In this document: positions 27,530 through 37,291 of the stretch, piece after piece
Position numbering within the stretch: position 1 is the stretch's first letter
Layout: every line of letters begins with the position of its first letter
Assembly (NCBI RefSeq): GCF_003024605.1
Contig: NZ_PYJQ01000009.1
Location: 682,001 to 746,000, forward strand
Reading direction: 5' to 3'
DNA: 64,000 nt
From: Rhizobium sp. JAB6
GTDB lineage: Bacteria > Pseudomonadota > Alphaproteobacteria > Rhizobiales > Rhizobiaceae
Position numbers and translations under genes: made by a program
The notes under the pieces: generated by a model
What the model saw: the letters and a program-made list of their open reading frames with translations, nothing else
Database searches by the model: none
What the model was told of the DNA's origin: nothing

Positions 27530-28537
27530 ATGGAGAAAATATATAACGATTATTTCAGCGACGGCATTGAGATTCATTCCGACAATTTTCGCGACGATGC
27601 GTTGTTGAAAGCCGGTTTGAAGCTCAATCACCTGCGGATGATCGTCACGATCGAGGATCACGGGCAAATTTCCGCGGCCGCCGAGTCCATGAACATGTCA
27701 CAACCTGCGGCTTCACGCATGCTCTCAGAAATGGAGTCGATTGTCAAAAGCCCGCTTTACGAGCGTGTCGCCAGAGGCGTCGTCTTGACCCCTTTCGGCC
27801 TCGCCTTGGCCAAGCGGGCACGCAAGATCCTGCTGGAGCTGCGCGAGGCGGGCCGGGAGCTTGGCGCCTTGCGGACGGGCAAGGGCGGCTCGGTCTTTCT
27901 GGGGGCGGTAACCGCGCCGGCAATCAGCCTTGTCGTCCCGGCGATCCAGCGCGTGACGCGCACCTATCCCGGCATAGAGATCAATATCGAGGTGGAAAAC
28001 AGCAATGTGCTCGCGCGCGAGCTACTGGCGGCCCGCCACGACTTCATCATCAGCCGCATCCCGGACGATCTCAATCCGCGCCTGTTCACCGCCCACGAGA
28101 TCGGCGTCGAAAAAGCCTGCCTGGTGGTTCGCAACGGACATCCGCTGCTTGAAAAAGGTGTGGCCAGCCTGCACGATTTAGCCGGTTACGACTGGGTATT
28201 CCAACCGCCGGGCACATTGCTTCGCCGCAAGGTGGAAGACATTTTTCTGGCCTCCGGCGTGCCCCTGCCCGAAAACGTCATCAACACCTCGTCCCTGCTG
28301 CTGACGCTGGCGGTGGTCTGCAAGACGGATGCGATCGCGCCGATTGCGCTCGACATGGCGCAATTCATTTGCGGACAAACGTCCCAGGCGGGCGAATCCT
28401 CGATCCTGCCGATCGATTTCGACATCGACGTCAGGCCCTACAGCCTCATCACCGCCCGCGAACGCGCGATGCCGCCGAGCGCACGGCTGCTGCACGACAT
28501 GATCCTGGAAGAAAGCCGGCATCTCTCGCCGACATGA
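27530..28537 (+). CDS. gbpR: LysR-family regulator, probable GbpR (regulator of chvE)
   Basis: 335-residue LysR regulator. It has an N-terminal extension of about 25 residues before the helix-turn-helix (LNHLRMIVTIEDHGQISAAAE ... SQPAASRMLSEME), then a substrate-binding domain (about 115-320) with GAVTAPAISLVVPAI. It is divergent from chvE exactly as Agrobacterium gbpR is, so it probably controls chvE-ggu in response to sugars. AAGGGG lies 4 bases before a TTG at 27521 and 13 before ATG 27530, so the start is not certain. Confidence 0.88.
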   Translation: MEKIYNDYFSDGIEIHSDNFRDDALLKAGLKLNHLRMIVTIEDHGQISAAAESMNMSQPAASRMLSEMESIVKSPLYERVARGVVLTPFGLALAKRARKILLELREAGRELGALRTGKGGSVFLGAVTAPAISLVVPAIQRVTRTYPGIEINIEVENSNVLARELLAARHDFIISRIPDDLNPRLFTAHEIGVEKACLVVRNGHPLLEKGVASLHDLAGYDWVFQPPGTLLRRKVEDIFLASGVPLPENVINTSSLLLTLAVVCKTDAIAPIALDMAQFICGQTSQAGESSILPIDFDIDVRPYSLITARERAMPPSARLLHDMILEESRHLSPT

Positions 28538-28561
28538 ACGAAGAACGGTTGCCGCCATAAG

Positions 28562-28601
28562 CTCCACGCCAACTTGCGCTCCTATGACGCTTGGCGTGGA
28601 G
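28562..28601 (+). promoter_or_regulatory. Hairpin that buries the ribosome-binding site of the J-like gene
   Basis: Perfect 11-bp inverted repeat (CTCCACGCCAA at 28562-28572, TTGGCGTGGAG at 28591-28601) around an 18-base loop. The GGAG ribosome-binding site of the gene starting at 28609 is the last four bases of the 3' arm, so folding would hide it. It could also end transcription of gbpR, although no T run follows. Confidence 0.6.
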
Positions 28602-28608
28602 ACCACGC

Positions 28609-29076
28609 ATGCTGTTCAAACAATCATTGTTTCAATCCGTGCTCGATCGCTTCGACAGCGAAGAGGAGCCTGCGGAACAGGAAGAGGCCGCGCATCGCAT
28701 CCGCGGCCTGAACGTCAGCTTTGCCGCAACGGTGCCGGGAGGCGAAACACCGGACGCACATCGTCCGGACGAAGCCTACCGCGACAATCTCGGCGACCCC
28801 ATCATCCTGCCGAAGCCGGAGCCGGAATCGGCGCCGCAAGAGCCGAAGCCGCCGGTCATGCCAAAGCATCTGGCACGAACGTCACGGGAAGAAGTCGCCG
28901 CCGAACTCGCACTCACCTCCGACCTCACGCGCGAAGCCCTGCAGGAAAAGCGCCGCAGCTTCGCCAAGGCCAATCACCCGGACGGCGTCGCAGCCCCCTT
29001 CCGCGAACAGGCGACGACCCGTATGACGCTCGCCAATCAGCTGATCGACGAAGCCATACGCCGCCTCCGACGATGA
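28609..29076 (+). CDS. Small J-domain-like protein
   Basis: 155-residue soluble protein. The N-terminal half is acidic and Pro/Glu-rich, with a low-complexity linker (PKPEPESAPQEPKPP, about 70-85). Near residue 125 comes KRRSFAKANHPDG, followed by NQLIDEAIRRLRR. The helix, HPD and helix pattern resembles the core of DnaJ J-domains, which stimulate Hsp70 ATPase. Only the C-terminal 65 residues have this character, so the J-domain is short. Start ATG 28609 (MLFKQSLFQSVLDRF) has GGAG 7 bp upstream, inside a hairpin. It converges with the next gene, whose stop abuts this one. Confidence 0.78.
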   Translation: MLFKQSLFQSVLDRFDSEEEPAEQEEAAHRIRGLNVSFAATVPGGETPDAHRPDEAYRDNLGDPIILPKPEPESAPQEPKPPVMPKHLARTSREEVAAELALTSDLTREALQEKRRSFAKANHPDGVAAPFREQATTRMTLANQLIDEAIRRLRR

Positions 29077-29337
29077 TTATTTGCCTTCGGAGGGCGGCTC
29101 ATCATTTTCGGCAGCATCGTCCCGCGCGGTCGCATCGCTCTCTGCCGCAGGCGGTTGCGGCTTGAAATTCAGAAGCAGCATCCAGGCCGAATAGGCGCCG
29201 AGCGCACCCGAAAGCATTGCCCAGAATGGCTGCGAGCCGAGCGTTTCGACGGCTGCCCAGCCAAAGCAGACGGCCACGATGAGAATGCGCACCCAAAGCG
29301 GCTTGTAGATGGGATGGCTGGGATCGATCAGTTGCAT
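29077..29337 (-). CDS. Small two-helix membrane protein
   Basis: 86-residue protein with two predicted membrane segments (about 17-33, RILIVAVCFGWAAVETL; about 38-57, FWAMLSGALGAYSAWMLLL). A charged C-terminal tail rich in Asp, Glu and Ala follows. The opening MQLIDPSHPIYKPLWVR is typical of a rhizobial family of unknown function. Its stop directly abuts the stop of the convergent J-like gene. Confidence 0.75.
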   Translation of the reverse strand: MQLIDPSHPIYKPLWVRILIVAVCFGWAAVETLGSQPFWAMLSGALGAYSAWMLLLNFKPQPPAAESDATARDDAAENDEPPSEGK

Positions 29338-29503
29338 GGGTCTCTTTGCCTGTTCAAGAAGACATGTCTTTAGCGCATCATCGGGAAAATTGTGAAGTCA
29401 TCCGCATAAATAAGCTTTCGAATCCGGATTTCGGCTAAGTGATGTGGATGCGGAATTTTCAGAATTGTGAAGTCCGGGCGGCTTGACGACGTCGCCGGAA
29501 AAT

Positions 29504-29517
29504 GGAATGAAAATTCC
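29504..29517. promoter_or_regulatory. IolR-type palindrome upstream of the inositol dehydrogenase gene
   Basis: GGAA-N6-TTCC, here embedded in a wider TGGAAT-N4-ATTCCA palindrome, lies 49 bp upstream of the iolG ATG. The RpiR-type repressor IolR of Sinorhizobium is reported to bind GGAA-N6-TTCC palindromes at inositol genes. The match is by motif and position only. Confidence 0.55.
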
Positions 29518-29565
29518 ACAGTGATTGATGTTCGGTCTATTTATTCCGAATCCAGGGAGGTAATC

Positions 29566-30558
29566 ATGACTGTCAGATTTGGTCTGCTCGGCGCCGGACG
29601 CATCGGTAAGGTGCATGCGAAAGCCGTCAGCGGCGATGCCAACGCCAAGCTCGTCGCCGTTGCGGATGCCTTTCCGGCGGCTGCGGAAGCAATTTCGGCC
29701 GCCTATGGCTGTGAAGTACGTACCATCGAGGCGATCGAGGCCGCCAAGGATATCGATGCCGTCGTCATCTGCACGCCGACCGATACCCATGCCGATCTGA
29801 TCGAGCGCTTCTCCCGCGCCGGCAAGGCTATCTTCTGCGAAAAGCCCGTCGATCTCGACGTCGCCCGCGTCCAAGCCTGCATCAAGGTCGTCAACGAGAC
29901 CAAGGGCAAGCTGATGGTCGGTTTCAACCGCCGCTTCGACCCGCATTTCATGGCTGTCAAGAAAGCCATCGACGAAGGCCGCATCGGGACGGTCGAGATG
30001 GTGACGATCACCTCGCGCGATCCTGGCGCGCCCCCGGTCGACTACATCAAGCGCTCCGGCGGCATCTTCCGCGACATGACGATCCATGACTTCGATATGG
30101 CGCGTTTCCTGCTCGGCGAAGAACCGGTCGCCGTCACTGCAACGGCCGCAGTTCTGGTCGACAAGGCGATCGGCGAAGCCGGCGATTACGACAGCGTTTC
30201 CGTCATCCTCCAGACGGCATCGGGCAAGCAGGCGATCATTTCCAATTCGCGTCGCGCCACATATGGCTACGATCAGCGCATCGAAATTCACGGCTCGAAC
30301 GGCCTGGTCTCCGCTGAAAACCAGCGTCCCTTCTCCATCGAAGTCGCCAACGGTGAAGGCTATACCCGCCCGCCGCTCCATGATTTCTTCATGACGCGCT
30401 ACACCGAAGCCTATGCCAATGAGATCGCAAGCTTCATCGCCGCTATCGAAAAGGGCACCGCCATCACACCATCGGGCGCCGATGGTCTTGCCGCCCTGAA
30501 GCTGGCGGATGCCGCGCTGCAGTCGGTCAAGGAAGGCCGGCTGATAAGGATCGACTAA
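29566..30558 (+). CDS. iolG: Inositol 2-dehydrogenase
   Basis: 330-residue Gfo/Idh/MocA oxidoreductase. The Rossmann motif GLLGAGRIGKVHA begins at residue 5, EKPVDLD near 95 holds the catalytic Lys, GFNRRFDPHF is near 121 and RDMTIHDFDMARFLLG near 168 holds the His/Asp pair. The wording matches rhizobial IolG, which oxidises myo-inositol to 2-keto-myo-inositol with NAD. Start ATG 29566 has a strong GGGAGG site; an upstream in-frame extension is not family-like. An IolR-type palindrome precedes it and a terminator follows, so it is a single-gene unit. The iolBCDE genes are not in the window. Confidence 0.93.
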   Translation: MTVRFGLLGAGRIGKVHAKAVSGDANAKLVAVADAFPAAAEAISAAYGCEVRTIEAIEAAKDIDAVVICTPTDTHADLIERFSRAGKAIFCEKPVDLDVARVQACIKVVNETKGKLMVGFNRRFDPHFMAVKKAIDEGRIGTVEMVTITSRDPGAPPVDYIKRSGGIFRDMTIHDFDMARFLLGEEPVAVTATAAVLVDKAIGEAGDYDSVSVILQTASGKQAIISNSRRATYGYDQRIEIHGSNGLVSAENQRPFSIEVANGEGYTRPPLHDFFMTRYTEAYANEIASFIAAIEKGTAITPSGADGLAALKLADAALQSVKEGRLIRID

Positions 30559-30593
30559 GTCCTCTCCATTCCCCAGGGAATGTGATCCTCCCG

Positions 30594-30630
30594 AAAGTCC
30601 GCCGCGATCTCCATTGCGGCGGACTTTTCT
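30594..30630 (+). terminator. Rho-independent terminator after iolG
   Basis: 11-bp perfect stem (AAGTCCGCCGC / GCGGCGGACTT) with a 10-base loop and a TTCTTTT tail. Confidence 0.9.
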
Positions 30631-30709
30631 TTTGGCGCATCCGGAGCACCCGAACAGACTTGGATCGAAATCTCTTGCGAATCACATAAGTCCATGCTTA
30701 TTTGTTTCC

Positions 30710-31024
30710 ATGATAGAGAATGAGATATTCAAGGCTTTGGCCGATCCGACCCGCCGCACGATTTTCGAGAAGCTGGCGGCAGGCGGCATGAATGCCAGTG
30801 CCCTGCGCGAAGGTATCGACATCAGCCAGCCGGCCATGTCCCAGCATCTTGCGGTTCTGCGGAGTGCCGGGCTGGTCAGGGAAGAACGACAGGGACGTTT
30901 CGTGAACTACGAAGTCGATCCGGAGGGACTTGCCCTCATCGCCCGCTGGCTGGCGAAATACCGCGCATACTGGCCCGCCCGCATCGAAGCTCTCAAGGTA
31001 TTGCTGAAGGACATGGATCAATGA
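30710..31024 (+). CDS. ArsR-family transcriptional regulator
   Basis: 104-residue winged-helix repressor. EIFKALADPTRRTIFEKLAAG opens the domain, ISQPAMSQHLAVLRSAGLV is the recognition helix and GRFVNYEVDPEGL the wing. No metal-binding ELCVC motif is present, so it belongs to the non-metal subgroup that typically pairs with AHSA1/SRPBCC proteins, as here. The start is placed at ATG 30710 on family length, without an evident ribosome-binding site. The stop overlaps the ATG of the SRPBCC gene (ATGA). Confidence 0.9.
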   Translation: MIENEIFKALADPTRRTIFEKLAAGGMNASALREGIDISQPAMSQHLAVLRSAGLVREERQGRFVNYEVDPEGLALIARWLAKYRAYWPARIEALKVLLKDMDQ

Positions 31025-31380
31025 ACAATCTCAAGATCCCCGAGCGAAAGAACGGTATCGAGCTGGAATACCAGCTCAGCGAACCGCCGCAGAAAGTCTG
31101 GCGTGCAATCAGCACCCCTGAGCTTCGCCAAAACTGGTTGCCGCAGGACGCCTTGGCCAATCCCGAGGCGATAGCGGTCACGCCGGGTAAAGAGGTCCGC
31201 TACAGGCTGCGGGACGATGTACCGCCCTTCCTCGAAAGCACCGTGACTTTCAAAATATCTTCGAACGCAAACGGCGGCACGAGCCTGCGCATCATCCACG
31301 AGCTCGACGATGCGCGGCTTCGCGAAACGGAAAAAACTGCGGCGAACACGAACAGCCTGACCGTCATGCGCGCTGCCTGA
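31021..31380 (+). CDS. SRPBCC (AHSA1-like) domain protein
   Basis: 119-residue single START/SRPBCC-like domain. The opening IELEYQLSEPPQKVWRAIST and PELRQNWL are typical of AHSA1-type proteins next to ArsR regulators. The body is short for the family (usually 140-160 residues), and the last strand and helix look abbreviated. It overlaps the ArsR gene by ATGA. The ligand is unknown. The neighbouring clpP-like gene starts 45 bp downstream and may be in the same transcript. Confidence 0.82.
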   Translation: MNNLKIPERKNGIELEYQLSEPPQKVWRAISTPELRQNWLPQDALANPEAIAVTPGKEVRYRLRDDVPPFLESTVTFKISSNANGGTSLRIIHELDDARLRETEKTAANTNSLTVMRAA

Positions 31381-31425
31381 CGGCGTCGAATACACCTCAA
31401 ATTTCAAGAACATTGGAGTTCGCCG

Positions 31426-32049
31426 ATGCGCGAAGCGATGCAACTCGTCCCTATGGTCGTCGAACAGTCCAGCCGAGGGGAGCGATCTTTCGATATCTAC
31501 TCCCGCCTGTTACGCGAGAGAATCATCTTCCTGAATGGCGAGGTGAACGATGACGTCTCGGCCCTCGTCTGCGCGCAATTGCTGTTTCTCGAGGCCGAAA
31601 ATCCCAAGAGACCGATCCATCTCTACATCAATTCGCCGGGCGGCGTGGTGACCAGCGGTCTCGCGATGTATGACACCATGCATTACATCCGGGCGCCGGT
31701 GCATACGCTATGCATGGGAACCGCCCGTTCGATGGGCTCATTCCTCTTGATGTCGGGCCAGCCGGGCGAGCGCACCGCGCTTCCAAATGCCAGCATCCAT
31801 ATTCACCAGCCATTGGGTGGTTTCCAGGGACAGGCATCGGATATCTTTATCCACGCGGAGGAAATGAGGCGAACGAAGCATCGCATGACGCGGCTTTACG
31901 CCGAGCATTGCGGACGCTCCTACGAAGAATTCGAACGCGCCATGGACCGCGACCACTTCATGACGGCGGAAGAAGCTCTGGAATGGGGGCTGATCGACCG
32001 TATTCTTCGGGTCCGCGAAGACGAGCGGCCTCTGGGCCCGGCAGATTGA
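31426..32049 (+). CDS. clpP: ClpP-family ATP-dependent protease subunit (paralogue)
   Basis: 207-residue serine peptidase, the normal ClpP length. The likely catalytic triad is intact: Ser102 in [10 protein letters not shown], His127 in SIHIHQP and Asp176 in [24 protein letters not shown] marks the handle region. It differs from the canonical housekeeping wording (GQAASMGS, PNSRVMIHQP) and has no clpX or lon beside it, so it is a secondary ClpP of the kind rhizobia carry in several copies. The ArsR/SRPBCC genes directly upstream suggest stress-regulated expression. Ribosome-binding site GGAG, 7 bp before ATG. Confidence 0.92.
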   Translation: MREAMQLVPMVVEQSSRGERSFDIYSRLLRERIIFLNGEVNDDVSALVCAQLLFLEAENPKRPIHLYINSPGGVVTSGLAMYDTMHYIRAPVHTLCMGTARSMGSFLLMSGQPGERTALPNASIHIHQPLGGFQGQASDIFIHAEEMRRTKHRMTRLYAEHCGRSYEEFERAMDRDHFMTAEEALEWGLIDRILRVREDERPLGPAD

Positions 32050-32102
32050 TTAGGACAATACCCTGCGGCCAAGCGCATGGCCACGCCCTGCGCCCACACC
32101 TC

Positions 32103-33344
32103 TCAACCCGCCTGGCCGCGCAGTTCGACGACCGAGGCCCCCCTCTTCACGATATCATTGTCGATGATCGAAAATGCGCGGTTCAGATGCCCTTCGAAGA
32201 CGAGCGTCGGCTCGTCGGCGATGACTCGCAGCTCCGGCATGCCCTCCATGCGCACGACATGCGATTCCGCCAGGCCTTCGATGATGCCCTCGATCAGAAG
32301 ATCGTAGTAGCGGACCCCGGGGCCGGTGATGACGATCGGCATCCGCTCATGCAGGCTCAGGACACGCGAAAGGCCGTTGCCCAGCGCCAGTCCGGCCTGG
32401 CGGAAGGCCAGCACGTTGCGGCGCCCTCCGTGGCGCGCGCTCGCGGCGATCTTGTCGAGCTCGGCGATCGGCACGAACTTCGCCGGGATCGTGTCGAGCG
32501 GCACGTCGAAGGCCGTGCGCAGCATGGCATAGAAACCGGCATAGGCCTCGATGCAGCCGCGCGCGCCGCAGCGGCAAAGACCGCCGCCGGGCACATGCAT
32601 CATATGCCCAAAATTGGGCGCCGATATATGATGGTCGCCCTCATGTTCCCGGCGCACGATGCCGAGCCCGATACTATGGCCGAGCGATAGCGCCGCCAGC
32701 GAGCGGAAATCGCCCCGCGTGCTGATTTCTTCCTGCCGTCCAAGGGCTGCGGCCACCAGCAGGGTTTCATTGCCGAGAACGACCTGCGCGGACCAATCGT
32801 CGCGCAGCACGGCGGCAAAATCGATCTCGTCGTGCCCGAGGATCGGAGACCAGCGCAGCACGGGCGCCGAAGCATCGACCAGCCCCTTGCTGCTGATCGA
32901 GATCATCAGCACCTTGTCGCGCGGCAATTGCGATCGGGTGACAATACGGTTCAAACCATCGCGCAAGGCGGCCACGAAGCGCTCCACTCCCGCAACGTTC
33001 TGCTGCCTGTCCTCGGTAAAGCGGTCGATCAGACGACCGGCAAAATCGACGAGGGAATATTGCACCGCATCCGACGAGATGACGACGACGATCAGATAGC
33101 CGCAATCCCGCCGCTGCGAAAACAAGACGCGCGGCCGCCCGCGGCCGCTGGCAGGCTGCTGCTCCGCCTTTTCGATGATCTGCGCCCGCTCGAGATCGGC
33201 GGTGATGACCGATACGGTCGCAGATGAGAGCCTGGTGAAATCAGAGAGTTCGGTATGGGCGAGCGGGCCATGCCGGCGCAGCGCCGACAAGACCAAGGCG
33301 CTGTTCTTTTGACGGACCAATTCGGTGCTCGATTTGGCCAGCAT
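32103..33344 (-). CDS. ROK-family transcriptional regulator (XylR-like)
   Basis: 413-residue regulator. An N-terminal winged helix (about 8-70, VRQKNSALVLSALRRHGPLAHTEL) precedes a ROK sugar-kinase-like domain. The ROK zinc-binding motif appears as CRCGARGCIEAYAG, here intact. ATG 33344 has GGGAG 7 bp upstream. It is divergent from the xylFHG-type genes, 224 bp apart, which makes it their probable sugar-responsive repressor. Confidence 0.9.
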   Translation of the reverse strand: MLAKSSTELVRQKNSALVLSALRRHGPLAHTELSDFTRLSSATVSVITADLERAQIIEKAEQQPASGRGRPRVLFSQRRDCGYLIVVVISSDAVQYSLVDFAGRLIDRFTEDRQQNVAGVERFVAALRDGLNRIVTRSQLPRDKVLMISISSKGLVDASAPVLRWSPILGHDEIDFAAVLRDDWSAQVVLGNETLLVAAALGRQEEISTRGDFRSLAALSLGHSIGLGIVRREHEGDHHISAPNFGHMMHVPGGGLCRCGARGCIEAYAGFYAMLRTAFDVPLDTIPAKFVPIAELDKIAASARHGGRRNVLAFRQAGLALGNGLSRVLSLHERMPIVITGPGVRYYDLLIEGIIEGLAESHVVRMEGMPELRVIADEPTLVFEGHLNRAFSIIDNDIVKRGASVVELRGQAG

Positions 33345-33567
33345 CGGCAAACTCCCTGCTCATTCAACCCTCCTTCTCCGCAGCCCTGATAGCTTTTTCG
33401 GACGACCGATGAAAGCTGGTGGCGCGGGTGTTGACAGCTGAAAAAATCTCTGACACTAAATTTCTCGACTGTCGAGAAAAAAGTCCAAAACTTTTCTTGT
33501 CAGCGTTTTCGCCGCGGCCGACGGGAGTTCAGGATACGTGCGGTCGCATTCACTCGGGAGGATTCAC

Positions 33568-34608
33568 ATGAAAGCTTTCATCAAGCTGGCTGCGGGCGCG
33601 GCCATCGTTTTGACCATGCAGACGGCCGCCTTCGCCAAGGATCTCGTCGTCGGCGTTTCCTGGTCGAATTTCCAGGAAGAGCGCTGGAAGACCGATGAAG
33701 CAGCCATCAAGAAGGCTCTGGCAGCCGCCGGCGCCAAGTATATTTCCGCCGACGCCCAGTCGTCCGCTTCCAAGCAGCTGACCGACGTCGAATCGCTGAT
33801 TTCGCAGGGTGCCAACGCCCTCATCATTCTGGCACAGGATTCCGACGCCATCGGCCCGGCCGTCGAAAAGGCCGCCGATGAAGGCATCCCGGTTGTCGGC
33901 TACGACCGACTGATCGAAAATCCGGCCGCCTTCTACATCACCTTCGACAACAAGGAAGTGGGCCGTATGCAGGCTCGCGAAGTCCTGAAGGCGAAGCCGG
34001 CTGGCAACTACGTCTTCATCAAGGGCTCGTCGTCCGACCCGAACGCCGACTTCCTGTTCTCCGGCCAGATGGAAGTGCTGAAGCCCTCCATCGACGCCGG
34101 CAAGATCAAGAACGTCGGTGAAGCCTATACGGACGGCTGGCTGCCGCAGAACGCGCAGCGCAACATGGAGCAGTTCCTGACCGCCAACAACAACAAGGTT
34201 GATGCGGTCGTCGCCTCCAACGACGGCACCGCCGGCGGCGCAGTCGCTGCTCTCGACGCCCAGGGTCTTGCCGGTTCCGTGCCGGTTTCCGGCCAGGACG
34301 CCGACAAGGCAGCACTCAACCGCATCGCGCTCGGCACGCAGACCGTTTCGGTCTGGAAGGACTCGCGCGAACTCGGCAAGCGCGCCGCCGAAATCGCCAT
34401 CGACCTCGCCAAGGGCAAGACGATGGATCAGATCTCCGGCGTACAGACCTTCAACGGTGGCCCGAAGCACGTCGCCATGAAGTCGGTCTTCCTGACCCCG
34501 ATCCCGATCACCAAGGATAACCTGAACGTCGTCATCGACGCAGGCTGGATCAGCAAGGCTGAAGCCTGCCAGGGCGTCAAGGCCGGCAGCGTCGCTGCCT
34601 GCAAGTAA
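33568..34608 (+). CDS. xylF: Sugar ABC transporter substrate-binding protein (XylF-type)
   Basis: 346-residue periplasmic protein with a clear signal peptide (1-23, [20 protein letters not shown], cleaved after AFA). The mature part begins [24 protein letters not shown], the XylF signature, with [26 protein letters not shown] and [26 protein letters not shown] later. D-xylose is the likely ligand; other monosaccharides are possible. A GGGAGG site precedes ATG 33568. First gene of a xylFHG-type operon controlled by the divergent ROK regulator. Confidence 0.93.
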   Translation: MKAFIKLAAGAAIVLTMQTAAFAKDLVVGVSWSNFQEERWKTDEAAIKKALAAAGAKYISADAQSSASKQLTDVESLISQGANALIILAQDSDAIGPAVEKAADEGIPVVGYDRLIENPAAFYITFDNKEVGRMQAREVLKAKPAGNYVFIKGSSSDPNADFLFSGQMEVLKPSIDAGKIKNVGEAYTDGWLPQNAQRNMEQFLTANNNKVDAVVASNDGTAGGAVAALDAQGLAGSVPVSGQDADKAALNRIALGTQTVSVWKDSRELGKRAAEIAIDLAKGKTMDQISGVQTFNGGPKHVAMKSVFLTPIPITKDNLNVVIDAGWISKAEACQGVKAGSVAACK

Positions 34609-34892
34609 GCAAGGCTTGACCCGAAGATAATGCCGACGCCGCAAGGGGTTTTCCGTTGCGGCGTCGAGTGCGGATAAGAGGCCCGCAGCTCCGCCAAGAA
34701 TGGAGACGCAAGCCTTCCCGCATGTGTTGCGTCATTGCATATCCGACCGGCCTGCCGGATGGCGGTCGTGGAACCGGGGAGAGACCGGATGGGCGAGCGA
34801 TGACGTCTATTGTGACCAGCGCGGATACTGCCCAGCGATCAAGAAAGAACATTCGCGGGCCTGCGCCCAACAAGTGGGAGAACGGCAAAGCG

Positions 34893-36206
34893 ATGGCCGA
34901 CATGACACATTCCACAACATCGAGCGGTCCGCGCAAGGCAGAGGAAGGTGCGTTTACACGCTTCCTGCGCGCGACCGAAATCGATACGCGCCTGCTTGGC
35001 ATGATCGGCGCGCTGCTGATCATCTGGATCGGCTTCGACGTCTATACCGGCGGCCTCTTCCTGACCCCCAGAAACCTCTGGAATCTTTCCGTTCAGACCT
35101 GCGAGATCGCCGTGCTGGCGACGGGCATGGTGCTCATCATCGTCACCCGCAACATCGACCTTTCGGTCGGTTCCCTGCTCGGCTTCATCGCCATGATCAT
35201 GGGCGTCATCCAGGCAAAGTACCTGCCGACCTATCTCGGCTTCGACAGCTCCTGGACCTGGGTCATCACGCTGATCTGCGGCCTCGTCATCGGTACGCTG
35301 CTCGGCACCTTTCAGGGTGTCATCATCGCTTTCCTGAATGTCCCCTCCTTCATCGTTACCCTTGGCGGCCTTCTCGCCTGGCGCGGCCTCGCCTGGTACG
35401 TCACCAGCGGTCAGACGGTCGCTCCGCTCGACGCCACCTTCCGTATCATGGGAGGCGGCGCCGAAGGTTCGATCGGTGCGACATGGAGCTGGATCCTCGG
35501 GGTACTCGCCTGCGTATTCATCGTTCTCGGCATTATCGGCGGACGCCATCAGCGCAAGCGCTTCAACTTTCCGCGCCGGCCGCTCTGGGCGGAATATTTC
35601 CTCGCCATTCTCGGCTCCGCCCTCGTCCTCGTCACGATCTACGTCTTCAACATCTATTACTGGCCAACCGGTATCGCCAAGAAATACGCGACCGAGCACA
35701 ATATCCCCTGGCCGGAAACCGGCCTCGATATCCCCTACGGCATCGCCGTGCCTGTGCTGATCGCCGTCGGCATCGGTATCATCATGACCTTCATCGCCAC
35801 CCGCCTGCGCTTCGGCCGCTACGTCTTCGCGATCGGCGGCAATCCGGAAGCAGCGGAACTCGCCGGCATCAAGACCCGCTGGGTGACGGTGCGCATCTTC
35901 GCGCTGATGGGCCTGCTGGCAGCCGTGGCCGCCGCCATTTCCACCGCCCGTCTGAATGCCGCCGCCAATTCGCAGGGCACGACCTACGAGCTCTTCACCA
36001 TCGCTGCGGCCGTCATCGGCGGCACGTCGCTTGCCGGTGGCAGCGGCACGATCGCCGGCGCCATGCTCGGCGCCCTGGTCATGCAGTCGCTGCAATCGGG
36101 CATGGGGCTCGCCAATGTCGATACGCCGATCCAGAACGTCGTCGTCGGCGTCGTCTTGGTGATCGCCGTCTGGCTCGACATCGTCTACCGCTCGCGCGCC
36201 AAGTAA
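34893..36206 (+). CDS. xylH: Sugar ABC transporter permease (XylH-type)
   Basis: 437-residue inner-membrane permease with ten or more membrane segments. Seen are [43 protein letters not shown] and the coupling loop [20 protein letters not shown] near 310. ATG 34893 ([19 protein letters not shown]) has GGGAG 12 bp upstream. ATG 34800 would add 31 residues and cannot be ruled out. A 284-bp gap after xylF is unusual in such operons and may hold processing signals. The next gene is 15 bp downstream. Confidence 0.92.
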   Translation: MADMTHSTTSSGPRKAEEGAFTRFLRATEIDTRLLGMIGALLIIWIGFDVYTGGLFLTPRNLWNLSVQTCEIAVLATGMVLIIVTRNIDLSVGSLLGFIAMIMGVIQAKYLPTYLGFDSSWTWVITLICGLVIGTLLGTFQGVIIAFLNVPSFIVTLGGLLAWRGLAWYVTSGQTVAPLDATFRIMGGGAEGSIGATWSWILGVLACVFIVLGIIGGRHQRKRFNFPRRPLWAEYFLAILGSALVLVTIYVFNIYYWPTGIAKKYATEHNIPWPETGLDIPYGIAVPVLIAVGIGIIMTFIATRLRFGRYVFAIGGNPEAAELAGIKTRWVTVRIFALMGLLAAVAAAISTARLNAAANSQGTTYELFTIAAAVIGGTSLAGGSGTIAGAMLGALVMQSLQSGMGLANVDTPIQNVVVGVVLVIAVWLDIVYRSRAK

Positions 36207-36221
36207 AAGGAATTCTGAACC

Positions 36222-37004
<783 letters not shown>

Positions 37005-37025
37005 GGCGATACCGCCCATGACAGC

Positions 37026-37053
37026 AAGGCCGCGCGCCCAAAGGCGCGGCCTT
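37026..37053 (+). terminator. Terminator of the xylFHG-type operon
   Basis: 10-bp stem (AAGGCCGCGC / GCGCGGCCTT) with an 8-base loop, 21 bp after the xylG stop codon. The T run is short (CTTAT). Confidence 0.75.
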
Positions 37054-37165
37054 ATCCCAACAAAACGTCCGATCTCACGCTTTCCTGAATTTTCCGCATT
37101 GAAGCCAAACCTTTCCTGGGCTAAGAACCAGCCATCGGACAGGCGATTCAAAACCGCCAAGGCAT

Positions 37166-37242
37166 GCACCCGTAGCTCAGCTGGATAGAGTGTTGGATTC
37201 CGATTCCAAAGGTCACAGGTTCGAATCCTGTCGGGTGCGCCA
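37166..37242 (+). tRNA. tRNA-Arg (anticodon CCG)
   Basis: Cloverleaf visible: acceptor GCACCCG/CGGGTGC, D-arm GCTC/GAGT, anticodon stem TTGGA/TCCAA with loop TTCCGAT (anticodon CCG at 37200-37202) and T-arm ACAGG/CCTGT with TTCGAAT. Discriminator G and an encoded CCA end at 37242. It reads CGG codons. tRNA genes of this kind are frequent integration sites, and the DNA immediately downstream is atypical. Confidence 0.96.
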
Positions 37243-37291
37243 TTTTCCAAGTGTCCATTCTGGACACATAGGTTACGGTTTATTCCTGAGA

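Noticed and set aside
37166..37242. Intact prophage or integrative element at the tRNA
   Set aside because: No integrase, phage structural or conjugation gene is present downstream, and no second attachment copy was found. Only a decayed or small island can be argued.
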